From Streptomyces tanashiensis (GTDB taxonomy: Bacteria > Actinomycetota > Actinomycetes > Streptomycetales > Streptomycetaceae): a stretch of 64,000 bases of DNA. Shown piece after piece: positions 33,406 through 41,295 of the stretch. The notes beneath the pieces were generated by a model that made no database searches, was not told where the DNA came from, and saw only the letters and a program-made list of their open reading frames with translations. Both the position numbers and the translations under genes were made by a program. Where the stretch lies: assembly GCF_014648895.1 (NCBI RefSeq), contig NZ_BMRZ01000005.1, positions 310,001 to 374,000 of the forward strand. The letters are read 5' to 3'. Within the stretch, counting starts at the first letter, position 1. Every line of letters begins with the position of its first letter.

Positions 33406-33948
33406 ATGGTTGCCCTTGTTCCCACGGAGGCCCACGGCGACGAGCGCGGCGCGTTCCTGAACTTCGTCGAGGCCCAGCGCGCCGCGCTCCGCCGCTCGCT
33501 CCTCGGTCTCACCGAGGAGCAGGCGGCGAGCCGCCCCAGCGCCAGTGAGCTCAGCCTGTCCGGGCTGGTCAAGCACGTCGCCGAGGTCGAGCTCAACTGG
33601 CTGCGGCTGGCCCAGGAGCGGCCGAACGAGCGGCAGCGGACCGAGGAGACCTGGGGCGAGGCCTTCCGGCTCGTGGACGGCGAGACGATCCCCGAGGTCC
33701 TCGCGTTCTGGGCGGACGTCGCGAAGCAGACCGAGGCCTTCGTCCGCTCGGTGCCGAGCCTGGACGACACCTTCCCGCTGCCGCCCGCGCCCTGGTTCCC
33801 GAAGGACGGGCGCGTGTCGGTGCGCTGGATGCTGCTGCACCTGGTCCAGGAGATGGGGCGGCACGCGGGCCACGCGGACATCGTCCGCGAGTCCCTGGAC
33901 GGCAAGGGTTCCTTCGACCTGATCGCGGACGAGAAGGCGCTCGCTTAG
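33406..33948 (+). CDS. DinB/DUF664 metal-binding protein
   Basis: A 180-residue four-helix protein of the DinB-like superfamily, DUF664 (Streptomyces mini-circle) branch: LSGLVKHVAEVELNWLR supplies the first His and LHLVQEMGRHAGHADIVRE the other metal ligands. Family members include mycothiol- or bacillithiol-dependent transferases, but the specific reaction is unknown. The ATG follows AAGGCGGAG. Its stop codon overlaps the first PadR operator. Confidence 0.85.
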   Translation: MVALVPTEAHGDERGAFLNFVEAQRAALRRSLLGLTEEQAASRPSASELSLSGLVKHVAEVELNWLRLAQERPNERQRTEETWGEAFRLVDGETIPEVLAFWADVAKQTEAFVRSVPSLDDTFPLPPAPWFPKDGRVSVRWMLLHLVQEMGRHAGHADIVRESLDGKGSFDLIADEKALA

Positions 33949-33962
33949 TCAAGGTTGACTAA
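33945..33962. promoter_or_regulatory. PadR-type operator, copy 1
   Basis: TTAGTCAAGGTTGACTAA, an inverted repeat with 8-bp arms and a 2-base centre, overlaps the end of the DinB-like gene and lies 9 bases before the padR-family start. Two similar sites follow the padR gene, so autoregulation is likely. Confidence 0.82.
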
Positions 33963-33971
33963 CATCGAGGC

Positions 33972-34586
33972 ATGTCAGCGATCCGACTTCTCGTCCTGGG
34001 CGCGGTCAAGCAGCACGGCCGCGCCCACGGCTACCAGGTGCGCAACGACCTGGAGTACTGGGGCGCGCACGAGTGGTCCCACGCCAAGCCCGGCTCGATC
34101 TACCACGCGCTGAAGCAGATGGCGAAGCAGGGACTGCTGCACGCGCACGAGGTCGCGCCGAGCGCCGTGGGCGGGCCGCCGCGCGTCGAGTACGAGCTGA
34201 CGGGGAGCGGTACGGAGGAGTACTTCGCGCTGCTGCGCGAGGCGCTGACCACGTACGACCAGAAGATGGACGTCCTGTCGGCGGCCATCGGCTTCATGGT
34301 GGACCTGCCCCGCGAGGAGGCCGCCGAGCTGCTGCGCCGGCGGGTGCGGGCGCTCGACGAGTGGCGGGCGGCGGTCACCGAGTACTACACGCCGGAGGGC
34401 GGCCCGGAGCAGCTCGGGCACATCGGCGAGATCATGCACATGTGGGTCCACTCGGCGGACGCCGGCAAGGAGTGGACGCTCGGTCTGATCGAGCGGATCG
34501 AGGGCGGGGCGTACGTCTTCGCGGGCGAGGGCGACCCCTTCGTGGGGGTGCTCGCCGAGGGCGAGGAGAACCCGTACGCGAGCTGA
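33972..34586 (+). CDS. PadR-family transcriptional regulator
   Basis: A 204-residue PadR protein with an N-terminal winged helix (MSAIRLLVLGAVKQHGRAHG, then SIYHALKQMAKQGLL) and a C-terminal helical Vir-type dimerisation domain. It lies upstream of a drug-type ABC exporter and is surrounded by three near-identical palindromes. It most likely represses itself and the exporter until a ligand binds. Confidence 0.9.
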   Translation: MSAIRLLVLGAVKQHGRAHGYQVRNDLEYWGAHEWSHAKPGSIYHALKQMAKQGLLHAHEVAPSAVGGPPRVEYELTGSGTEEYFALLREALTTYDQKMDVLSAAIGFMVDLPREEAAELLRRRVRALDEWRAAVTEYYTPEGGPEQLGHIGEIMHMWVHSADAGKEWTLGLIERIEGGAYVFAGEGDPFVGVLAEGEENPYAS

Positions 34587-34594
34587 TCCGCGTA

Positions 34595-34612
34595 TTAATC
34601 AAGTTTGATTAA
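34595..34612. promoter_or_regulatory. PadR-type operator, copy 2
   Basis: TTAATCAAGTTTGATTAA, an inverted repeat with 8-bp arms, sits just after the padR stop. It differs from copy 1 by one base per arm plus one in the centre and is strikingly AT-rich for this genome. Confidence 0.82.
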
Positions 34613-34650
34613 TGGCCCGAGAGGGCATACCGTCTCCCGTCGGCAGCTGC

Positions 34651-34666
34651 TAGTCAAACTTGACTA
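34651..34666. promoter_or_regulatory. PadR-type operator, copy 3
   Basis: TAGTCAAACTTGACTA, 7-bp arms with a 2-base centre, lies 23 bases before the ABC ATPase start. Its centre is 55 bases downstream of the copy 2 centre. It probably blocks transcription of the exporter operon when bound. Confidence 0.82.
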
Positions 34667-34689
34667 AGGCGCATGCGGGAGGAGACGGG

Positions 34690-35652
34690 ATGACATCGGA
34701 AGCGGTCCTCGTGGAGGGCGCGCGGAAGCGGTACGGGGAGAAGAACGCCCTGGACGGGCTCGACCTCGCCGTCGGACGGGGGACCGTCCACGGCCTGCTC
34801 GGCCCCAACGGCGCGGGCAAGACCACGACCGTACGGATCCTGGCCACCCTCCTCCGGCACGACGAGGGCCTGGTGCGGGTCGCGGGCCACGACGTGCGGA
34901 CCGGGGCCCGGGAGGTACGGCGGCGGATCGGTCTGCTCGGACAGCACGCCGCCCTCGACGAGGAGCTGGGCGGCCGGCAGAACCTGGAGATGTTCGGCAG
35001 GCTCCACCACCTGGGCGCCCGGAACGCCGGCGCGCGGGCCGACGAGCTCCTGGAGCGCTTCGGCCTCGCGGACACCGGAGCCAAACCCGTCCGGCAGTAC
35101 AGCGGCGGCATGCGGCGGCGGCTCGACCTGGCCGCCTCGCTGATCACCGAGCCCGAGGTGCTCTTCCTCGACGAGCCGACCACCGGACTCGACCCACGCG
35201 GGCGCGTGGAGGTCTGGGACTCGGTGCGCTCCCTGGTCGGCGGGGGCACGACCGTCCTGCTCACCACGCAGTACCTGGAGGAGGCCGACCAGCTCGCCGA
35301 CCGGATCTCGGTCGTGGACCGGGGAAGGGTCGTCGCCGACGGCACGCCCGACCAGCTCAAGGCGCGCGTGGGGGCCGACCGCATCGACGTGGTCGTCCGG
35401 GACGCGGCACGGCTCGACGAGGCGGCCGGGCTGCTGCCCGTGCCTCGGACGGAGGTGGGCGTGGACGCCGACCGGCGGCGGCTCAGCGCACCGGTCACCG
35501 ACCGGATGGCCACGCTCGCCGAGACCGTCCGCGCGCTCGGCGCGGCCGGGATCGAGGCGGAGGACATCGCCCTGCGGCGGCCGACGCTGGACGAGGTGTT
35601 CCTGCACCTGACGGAACGCGAGCCGGCGCGGGACGAGGAGGTGGCGGCATGA
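34690..35652 (+). CDS. Drug-resistance ABC transporter ATPase, DrrA-like
   Basis: A 320-residue ATPase with Walker A GPNGAGKTTT, signature YSGGMRRRLDLAASL and Walker B VLFLDEPTTGLDP. The C-terminal extension of about 90 residues, ending ALRRPTLDEVFLHLTE, is the DrrA-family signature. The ribosome-binding site is GGAGGAGA. It is the first gene of an exporter operon predicted to be controlled by the adjacent PadR protein. Confidence 0.93.
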   Translation: MTSEAVLVEGARKRYGEKNALDGLDLAVGRGTVHGLLGPNGAGKTTTVRILATLLRHDEGLVRVAGHDVRTGAREVRRRIGLLGQHAALDEELGGRQNLEMFGRLHHLGARNAGARADELLERFGLADTGAKPVRQYSGGMRRRLDLAASLITEPEVLFLDEPTTGLDPRGRVEVWDSVRSLVGGGTTVLLTTQYLEEADQLADRISVVDRGRVVADGTPDQLKARVGADRIDVVVRDAARLDEAAGLLPVPRTEVGVDADRRRLSAPVTDRMATLAETVRALGAAGIEAEDIALRRPTLDEVFLHLTEREPARDEEVAA

Positions 35653-36413
35653 GCGCGGCGTACGTGGTGAGCGACTGCTGGACGATGACCCGGCGCGAAC
35701 TGGCCCACTGGGCGCGGCAGCCCGTGCAGGTCCTCGTCGGGCTCGTCTTCCCGGTGATGATGCTGCTGATGTTCGGCTACCTGGTCGGCGGCGGCCGGAC
35801 CGTCGACGGCGCGTACGTCGACTACCTGGTGCCCGGGATGCTCACCCTGACCATGGTCTTCGGTCTCGAAGGCACGATGACGGCGGTGACGCGGGACCTC
35901 GACAAGGGCGTGATCGACCGGTTCCGGTCCCTGCCGATGGCCGACGGGGCGGTGCTCGTGGGGCGGGCCGCCGCCGACATGCTCCAGTCGGCGGTGGGCC
36001 TCCTGGTGATGGTCGGCGTGGGACACGCGATCGGCTGGCGGGCGGAGGGAGGCCTCGGGGCCGCCCTCGGGGCGCTGGGGCTGCTGCTCCTGCTGCGGTT
36101 CGCGATGCTGTGGATCGGGATCTTCCTGGCCCTGGTCGCGGGGCGGGCCGAGCTGGTGCAGGCGGTGCAGATCCTGGTCTGGCCGGTCGGCTTCCTCTCC
36201 AACGCCTTCGCCTCGCCGGACTCGATGCCGGGCTGGCTCGGCACGGTCGTGGAGTGGAATCCGATGTCGGCGACCGCGACGGCCGTGCGCGAGCTCTTCG
36301 GCAACCCGGGCGGCGAGCCGGGGCATGTGACGGCGGCGGTGGTGTGGCCGGTGGTGCTGCTGGTGCTCTTCTTCCCGCTGGCGGTACGGAAGTTCGGGCG
36401 GCTCGGGAAGTAG
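35649..36413 (+). CDS. ABC-2 type permease, DrrB-like
   Basis: A 254-residue membrane protein with about six transmembrane segments and the ABC-2 motif region VDYLVPGMLTLTMVFG. The start overlaps the ATPase stop by ATGA. With the ATPase it forms a two-component exporter of the daunorubicin-resistance family; the substrate is unknown. Confidence 0.92.
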   Translation: MSAAYVVSDCWTMTRRELAHWARQPVQVLVGLVFPVMMLLMFGYLVGGGRTVDGAYVDYLVPGMLTLTMVFGLEGTMTAVTRDLDKGVIDRFRSLPMADGAVLVGRAAADMLQSAVGLLVMVGVGHAIGWRAEGGLGAALGALGLLLLLRFAMLWIGIFLALVAGRAELVQAVQILVWPVGFLSNAFASPDSMPGWLGTVVEWNPMSATATAVRELFGNPGGEPGHVTAAVVWPVVLLVLFFPLAVRKFGRLGK

Positions 36414-36504
36414 GGGCGAGGAAGTGGGAACCCGGGGGCGGCGAGCGGTGTATTGAGAGCAGCGGTTCACCGCGGACCGCCCGAGGGGCAAGGGGGATCA
36501 TGCG

Positions 36505-37767
36505 ATGCGCAGGCTCGCGGGAGCGACCGGCGCCGTCGTGGCGCTGGTGTTGGCGGTACTGAGCGGGTGTACGGGACGGGGGCCGGATCCGAGCGGTTCG
36601 GGCCCGGAAGGGTCGGGCTCGGGGTCGGGCTCGGTGGGTTCTTCGGCGGGCTCGGGTTCGGGTTCGGGTTCGGCGGGTTCGGGGGTCTTCGGGGCGCCGC
36701 CCCGGATGCCGTCCGCGCCGGGGCTGCCCGGCTGGGCGCACGGGCTGGGGTTCGCGCGGGACGGCAGCGGGTTCGCACTGCTCGCCGCGTGCGTGAGCGA
36801 TCCGGCGGCCCCGGAGAGCGGCTTCTGCCGGCAGCACGTGGCGGTGCGGGACGCCGGGGCGGAGGAGTGGGTGCTGCGGCGCTCCCCGCTGCCGGAGATA
36901 CCGGCGACGGACGGCGTCTCGGCGACTCTGCTGGTGCTCGGTCCCGGCCGGGCGCTGGTCGAGGAGAGCTCGGCCGGGCCCGGAGGCCGCACCTGGTTCA
37001 CCCGGGACGGCGGCCGGAGCTGGCGCGCGGGCGACCGGCGCACGGTCGGCACGGTCCCGGAGATACCCGCCGGGGCGGTGCTCACCACCGACTGCGCCGC
37101 CCCGGCGGGGGCCCTGCCCGACGCGTGCGAGCGGGAGCGGCTCGTGGTGGTCTCGCCGCAGGACGGGCGGCGCCGGGCCCTCGCCCGGATGCCGCTGCTC
37201 GGGGCGCATCCCCGGCCGGCGGAGCAGCCGGAGCCCGACGGTTCCTGGTGGGTCTCGGGCACGGACCCGCTCTCCGGACGGCCGGCGGTCGCCGTCTCCC
37301 GTGACGGGGGCCGCGGCTGGACGGTGGGGCGGCTGCCGAGCACCGCGACGGGACCGGGGCGGTACACGGCGGTGGCGGTGGGCCAGGACGCGGTGTACGC
37401 GGCGGAGATGGGCGAGCTGACGGGCGGTGCCCCCGTGAAGAACGGGATGCGGGCGCTGCACCGTTCGTCGGACGGGGGCAGGAGCTGGCACCGGATGTGG
37501 ACCACGGGGCCGGTCGAGGAGCCGCGCACCCTGATGGGGCTGCCGGTGCCGGGCCCCGGTGGTCGGGTGGAGATCGCCGGGGAGCTGTCGGGATACGGGA
37601 GCGTGGACGGCGGGCGCACCTTCACGGAGCTGAAGGACGGCACCCACTATGTCCGGCGCACCCCGCTGGGCCTGCTGCGCGAGGGGTCCCGCTGCCGGTA
37701 CGCGCTGACGGCGGACGGGGTGCGGTGGTCGGAGTTCCGGCTCGCCTGCGGGGAGGAGGAGTCCTGA
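36505..37767 (+). CDS. Lipoprotein with sialidase/BNR-like repeats
   Basis: A 420-residue exported lipoprotein with a signal peptide ending in the lipobox LSGC (acylated Cys near residue 22). A long low-complexity Gly-Ser-Pro linker (about residues 25-60) follows, then a beta-propeller-like domain. Asp-box repeats are visible as TRDGGRSWR, SRDGGRGWT, SSDGGRSWH and SVDGGRTF. Such propellers bind carbohydrates or proteins on the cell surface, but no catalytic residues of sialidases are evident. Confidence 0.85.
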   Translation: MRRLAGATGAVVALVLAVLSGCTGRGPDPSGSGPEGSGSGSGSVGSSAGSGSGSGSAGSGVFGAPPRMPSAPGLPGWAHGLGFARDGSGFALLAACVSDPAAPESGFCRQHVAVRDAGAEEWVLRRSPLPEIPATDGVSATLLVLGPGRALVEESSAGPGGRTWFTRDGGRSWRAGDRRTVGTVPEIPAGAVLTTDCAAPAGALPDACERERLVVVSPQDGRRRALARMPLLGAHPRPAEQPEPDGSWWVSGTDPLSGRPAVAVSRDGGRGWTVGRLPSTATGPGRYTAVAVGQDAVYAAEMGELTGGAPVKNGMRALHRSSDGGRSWHRMWTTGPVEEPRTLMGLPVPGPGGRVEIAGELSGYGSVDGGRTFTELKDGTHYVRRTPLGLLREGSRCRYALTADGVRWSEFRLACGEEES

Positions 37768-37840
37768 GCCCCGCTCCGGCCGTGGGCTCGACGCGGCCGT
37801 GGGCTCGGCCCGGCCGCAGGGCTCGGCCGGGCCGGTAGGG

Positions 37841-37909
37841 GTCAGCGCAGGAGCGGCCGGGCCGTGGAGGTCAGCGCAGTGCTCGGCCCGTCCCTGGAGG
37901 TCAGCGCAG
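37841..37909. repeat. Three direct copies of GTCAGCGCAG at a 29-30 bp period
   Basis: Copies at 37841, 37870 and 37900 occur in units of about 30 bases. The third carries the stop codon and last codons of the CLC channel gene (minus strand), so the 3' end of that gene has been duplicated twice downstream of it. Confidence 0.75.
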
Positions 37910-39175
37910 GGAGTGGCCCTCGTGGTCGAGTTCGAGCTGGGGGCGGCCGGTGACGATCAGCCAGGCCGGGAGGGAGGCGAGGCAGAGCACGGCGAGCATC
38001 GTGGGGGAGGAGGCGAGGACGGCGCCGGTGAAGAGGCTGATCCAGCCCTGACGGGTGGTGGCGAGCAGGACGCCCATGACGGCGGAGGAGACGGCGACGG
38101 CCGGGGGGATCTCGGGGACGAGGGCCTGGGCGCACAGGCCGAAGGAGGCGCCGATGAAGACGGCGGGGAAGATCCGGCCTCCCGGGAAGCCGCAGGAGGC
38201 GGCGACGAGGAGGGCGAGGAGTTTGACGACGGCCAGCTTCATCAGCTCGCCCGAGGACCAGCTGCCGACCGAGGCGGTGAGCTCCTTGGTCTCCGCCAGG
38301 CCCTTGAAGAGGGTCAGATGTCCGCCGAGGGCGCCGAGCAGGCCGAGGGTGAGGCCGCCGAGGGGCAGCATCACCATGGGGTGCCGCAGCCGCCGGAAGG
38401 CGGCGTGGACGTGGGGGAAGAGGTAGCAGGCGGCGAGGCCGAAGAGGGCGGCGGCGGAGGCGATCACCAGCGCGGCGAGGATGTCGCCGAAGCCGGGGTC
38501 GTCCAGCGGCGGGAGTCCGACGTCGAAGCTGGGCTGGGAGAGGAGCTGGGTGGTCAGCGCGCCGGTGCCGGCGGCGACGAGCGGGGCGAAGAGCCGGTCC
38601 CAGAGGGAGCCGCGGCCCGGCTGGCCGGCCAGGGCCTCGGAGAGGACGAGGGCGGCCGCCACCGGCGTGCCGAAGAGGGCGCCGATGGTGGCGGCCGAGG
38701 CCAGCGCGACCCAGGCGGCGCCGGGCATGGACGGTGCCGCCTTGCGGCCGAGCCAGTAGGTGAGCGCGATGTTGGAGGCGATGATCGGGTTCTCGGGGCC
38801 GAGGCTGACGCCGCCCGCGAGCGCGAGGGTGCTCGCGAGGAGCAGCCCGGGCACCACGCCGGGGGCGTGCGGCGTTCCGCCGAGCCCTTCCGAGGACGGG
38901 TCGGGTCCGGCGTGCCCGGGGAACTTCCACACGACGAGACCCACGGCGATGCCCGTCGCCGTGAGCATGACGATCATCCAGAGCGAGGAGTAGTTCCCGA
39001 TGCCGAGCGCGTCCGGCAGGTCGTTCCAGAGCACGTGCTGGAACTCCTCCGCGAGGGCGCTGATCCCGAGGAAGAGCAGGCTCGCCCCCACCCCGACGAG
39101 GAGCGCGGGGAGGATCTGGGGGAGCAGGAGCCGGGCGGACGCCTCCACGGGAGGCGGAGCATGATCGGTGGCCAC
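37901..39175 (-). CDS. CLC-family chloride/ion channel or antiporter
   Basis: A 424-residue polytopic membrane protein of about 11 helices. The CLC filter motifs appear as GVSLGPENPIIASN (for GREGP) and CGFPGGRIFPAVFIGASFG (for GxFxP). The gating Glu position is occupied in GPEN. The GTG at 39175 is chosen over an upstream GTG because it starts just before the first helix and has GGTGGGG upstream. It is convergent with the lipoprotein gene. Confidence 0.85.
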   Translation of the reverse strand: MATDHAPPPVEASARLLLPQILPALLVGVGASLLFLGISALAEEFQHVLWNDLPDALGIGNYSSLWMIVMLTATGIAVGLVVWKFPGHAGPDPSSEGLGGTPHAPGVVPGLLLASTLALAGGVSLGPENPIIASNIALTYWLGRKAAPSMPGAAWVALASAATIGALFGTPVAAALVLSEALAGQPGRGSLWDRLFAPLVAAGTGALTTQLLSQPSFDVGLPPLDDPGFGDILAALVIASAAALFGLAACYLFPHVHAAFRRLRHPMVMLPLGGLTLGLLGALGGHLTLFKGLAETKELTASVGSWSSGELMKLAVVKLLALLVAASCGFPGGRIFPAVFIGASFGLCAQALVPEIPPAVAVSSAVMGVLLATTRQGWISLFTGAVLASSPTMLAVLCLASLPAWLIVTGRPQLELDHEGHSLR

Positions 39176-39299
39176 CGCCCCACCATAAGTGAGCAAAAGG
39201 CGCACAACACCCGGAAGCGGGGCCGGTCGCCCCTTGCACCTCACGTCGCGTCAGGACCCAGGCTGAACGGCGTACCGACAGAGAAAGGGCGGACGGCCG

Positions 39300-40061
39300 A
39301 TGGGCTACTCCGTGGGACAGGTGGCCGGCTTCGCCGGGGTCACGGTGCGCACCCTGCACCACTACGACGCGATCGGGCTGCTCTCGCCGGGCGGCCGCAG
39401 CACGGCGGGCCACCGCCGCTACGACGACGCGGACCTCGACCGGCTCCAGCAGATCCTGTTCTACCGGGAGCTCGGCTTCCCCCTCGAAGAGGTCGCCGTC
39501 CTCCTCGACGACCCGCACGCCGACCCGCAGGAGCACCTGCGGCGCCGGCACACGCTGCTGACCGCGCGGATCGGCGAGCTCCGGAGGATGGCGGCGGCCG
39601 TCGAGCACGCCATGGAGGCGAAGAAGATGGGTATCAACCTCACGCCCGAGGAGAAGTTCGAGGTCTTCGGGGAGAAGGACCCCGAGCGCTACGCGGAGGA
39701 GACCGCCCGCCGCTGGGGCGGCTCCCACTCGCACCAGCAGGCCCAGGCACGCGCCGCCGGGTACGGCAAGGAGGAGTGGCAGCGGATGAAGGACGAGGTG
39801 GACGCATGGGGCGCCGCCTACGCCGCGCTGATGGGCGAGGGCGGGGACCCGGTGTCCGAGGCGGCGATGGACCTCGCCGAGGCCCACCGCCGCCACCTCA
39901 CCACCTGGTTCTTCGACTGCCACCCGAGGACCCACGTGGAGCTCGCCGAGATGTACGTCGCCGACGAGAACTTCCACGCGTTCTACGAGTCGATCCACCC
40001 GGGCCTCCCCGAGCACCTGCGGGAGGCGATCCGGGCGAACGCCGCACGACAGGCGGCCTGA
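39300..40061 (+). CDS. TipA-like MerR-family regulator
   Basis: A 253-residue protein with an N-terminal MerR DNA-binding domain (YSVGQVAGFAGVTVRTLHHY), a coiled-coil helix, and a C-terminal TipAS antibiotic-binding domain (NLTPEEKFEVFGEKDPERY and onward). It has exactly the length I recall for TipAL. TipAL binds thiopeptides covalently through Cys214; in my ungapped comparison the residue here is Glu, with the only nearby Cys at 207. It may bind a different ligand or bind non-covalently. Confidence 0.88.
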   Translation: MGYSVGQVAGFAGVTVRTLHHYDAIGLLSPGGRSTAGHRRYDDADLDRLQQILFYRELGFPLEEVAVLLDDPHADPQEHLRRRHTLLTARIGELRRMAAAVEHAMEAKKMGINLTPEEKFEVFGEKDPERYAEETARRWGGSHSHQQAQARAAGYGKEEWQRMKDEVDAWGAAYAALMGEGGDPVSEAAMDLAEAHRRHLTTWFFDCHPRTHVELAEMYVADENFHAFYESIHPGLPEHLREAIRANAARQAA

Positions 40062-40064
40062 GCC

Positions 40065-40433
40065 TCAGGCGCGCGGTCCGATCACCACCGCCGTGCCGTA
40101 GGCGCACACCTCCGTGCCCACGTCCGCCGCTTCCGTCACGTCGAAGCGGAACATGAGCACGGCGTTCGCGCCGCGCGCCTTCGCCTGCTCGACCAGGCGT
40201 TCCATCGCCTGGTTGCGGGTCTCCACGAGGGTCTTCGTGAGGCCCTTCAGCTCACCGCCGATCATCGATTTCAGGCCCGCGCCGATCTGGCTGCCCAGAT
40301 GGCGGGAGCGGACGGTGAGCCCGAAGACCTCACCGATCACCTGCCGGACCTCGAAGCCCGGCACGTCGTTCGTCGTCACGACCAGCACCTCGGGGTGCGG
40401 CCCCTGGCCGCCTCCGTACTCGTCGATGCCCAT
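40065..40433 (-). CDS. YbjQ family protein
   Basis: A 122-residue member of the YbjQ/UPF0145 family (GFEVRQVIGEVFGLTVRSRH, then ARGANAVLMFRFDV). These small pentamer-forming proteins have no assigned function and are sometimes labelled heavy-metal-binding. The ATG at 40433 sits 8 bases after AGGAGGT, while an ATG two codons upstream is too close to it. It is convergent with the TipA-like gene. Confidence 0.88.
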   Translation of the reverse strand: MGIDEYGGGQGPHPEVLVVTTNDVPGFEVRQVIGEVFGLTVRSRHLGSQIGAGLKSMIGGELKGLTKTLVETRNQAMERLVEQAKARGANAVLMFRFDVTEAADVGTEVCAYGTAVVIGPRA

Positions 40434-40584
40434 CGGCATGCACCTCCTGACCCCCAAGACTCGGGCCGCCGGGCCGGGTCCGCATCCTGTGGGACCCGGG
40501 TGGAACCGGGGGGCGGCGGCCCGCGTTGATAGCTTGGGGCCAGCCGTCCCCAAGCCCCCACCGACCGCAGGAGCCCGGAACCCC

Positions 40585-41286
40585 GTGAACACGCTTGCCC
40601 TCGGACCGAGCTGGCTGGACCCGGACAACCTGATCGGGACCTTTGGTCTGGTCGGTGTCCTCGTCATCGTCTTCGCCGAGTCCGGCCTCCTCATCGGGTT
40701 CTTCCTGCCCGGCGACTCCCTGCTCTTCACCACCGGCCTCCTCGTCACCACCGGCAAGCTGGACACCCCGCTGTGGGCGGTGTGCGCGCTGGTGGTGGCC
40801 GCCGCCGTCATCGGCGACCAGGTCGGCTACCTCTTCGGCCGCAAGGTCGGCCCGGCGCTGTTCAAGCGCCCCGACTCCAAGCTCTTCAAGCAGGAGAACG
40901 TCGAGAAGGCGCACGAGTTCTTCGAGAAGCACGGCCCGAAGTCGCTGATCCTGGCCCGCTTCGTCCCCATCGTGCGGACGTTCACGCCGATCATCGCCGG
41001 CGTGAGCAAGATGAACTACCGCTCCTTCGTCATCTTCAACGTCATCGGCGGAGTGCTGTGGGGCGCGGGCGTGACCCTGCTCGGCGCCTCGCTCGGCAAG
41101 GTCGAGTTCGTCCACCGGCACATCGAGTTGATCCTCGTCGGCATCGTCCTGATCTCGGTGATCCCGGTCGCGATCGAGCTGCTCCGGGCCCGCTCCCAGG
41201 CGAAGAAGGCCCAGGACCGGGGCGACCACGACGCTCCCGGCACCCCGAACCCGCAGAACTCCCGCGGCCGCCACGCCAAGCGGTAG
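40585..41286 (+). CDS. DedA-family membrane protein
   Basis: A 233-residue DedA/SNARE-associated protein with the family pattern ESGLLIGFFLPGDSLLF near the first helix, then a GDQVGYLFGRKVG loop and RFVPIVRTFTPIIAGVSKM, which carries the conserved Arg residues. Family members include undecaprenyl-phosphate or phospholipid flippases. The C-terminal 35 residues are a charged cytosolic tail. GTG start with CAGGAG upstream. Confidence 0.92.
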   Translation: MNTLALGPSWLDPDNLIGTFGLVGVLVIVFAESGLLIGFFLPGDSLLFTTGLLVTTGKLDTPLWAVCALVVAAAVIGDQVGYLFGRKVGPALFKRPDSKLFKQENVEKAHEFFEKHGPKSLILARFVPIVRTFTPIIAGVSKMNYRSFVIFNVIGGVLWGAGVTLLGASLGKVEFVHRHIELILVGIVLISVIPVAIELLRARSQAKKAQDRGDHDAPGTPNPQNSRGRHAKR

Positions 41287-41295
41287 GACCGGACG

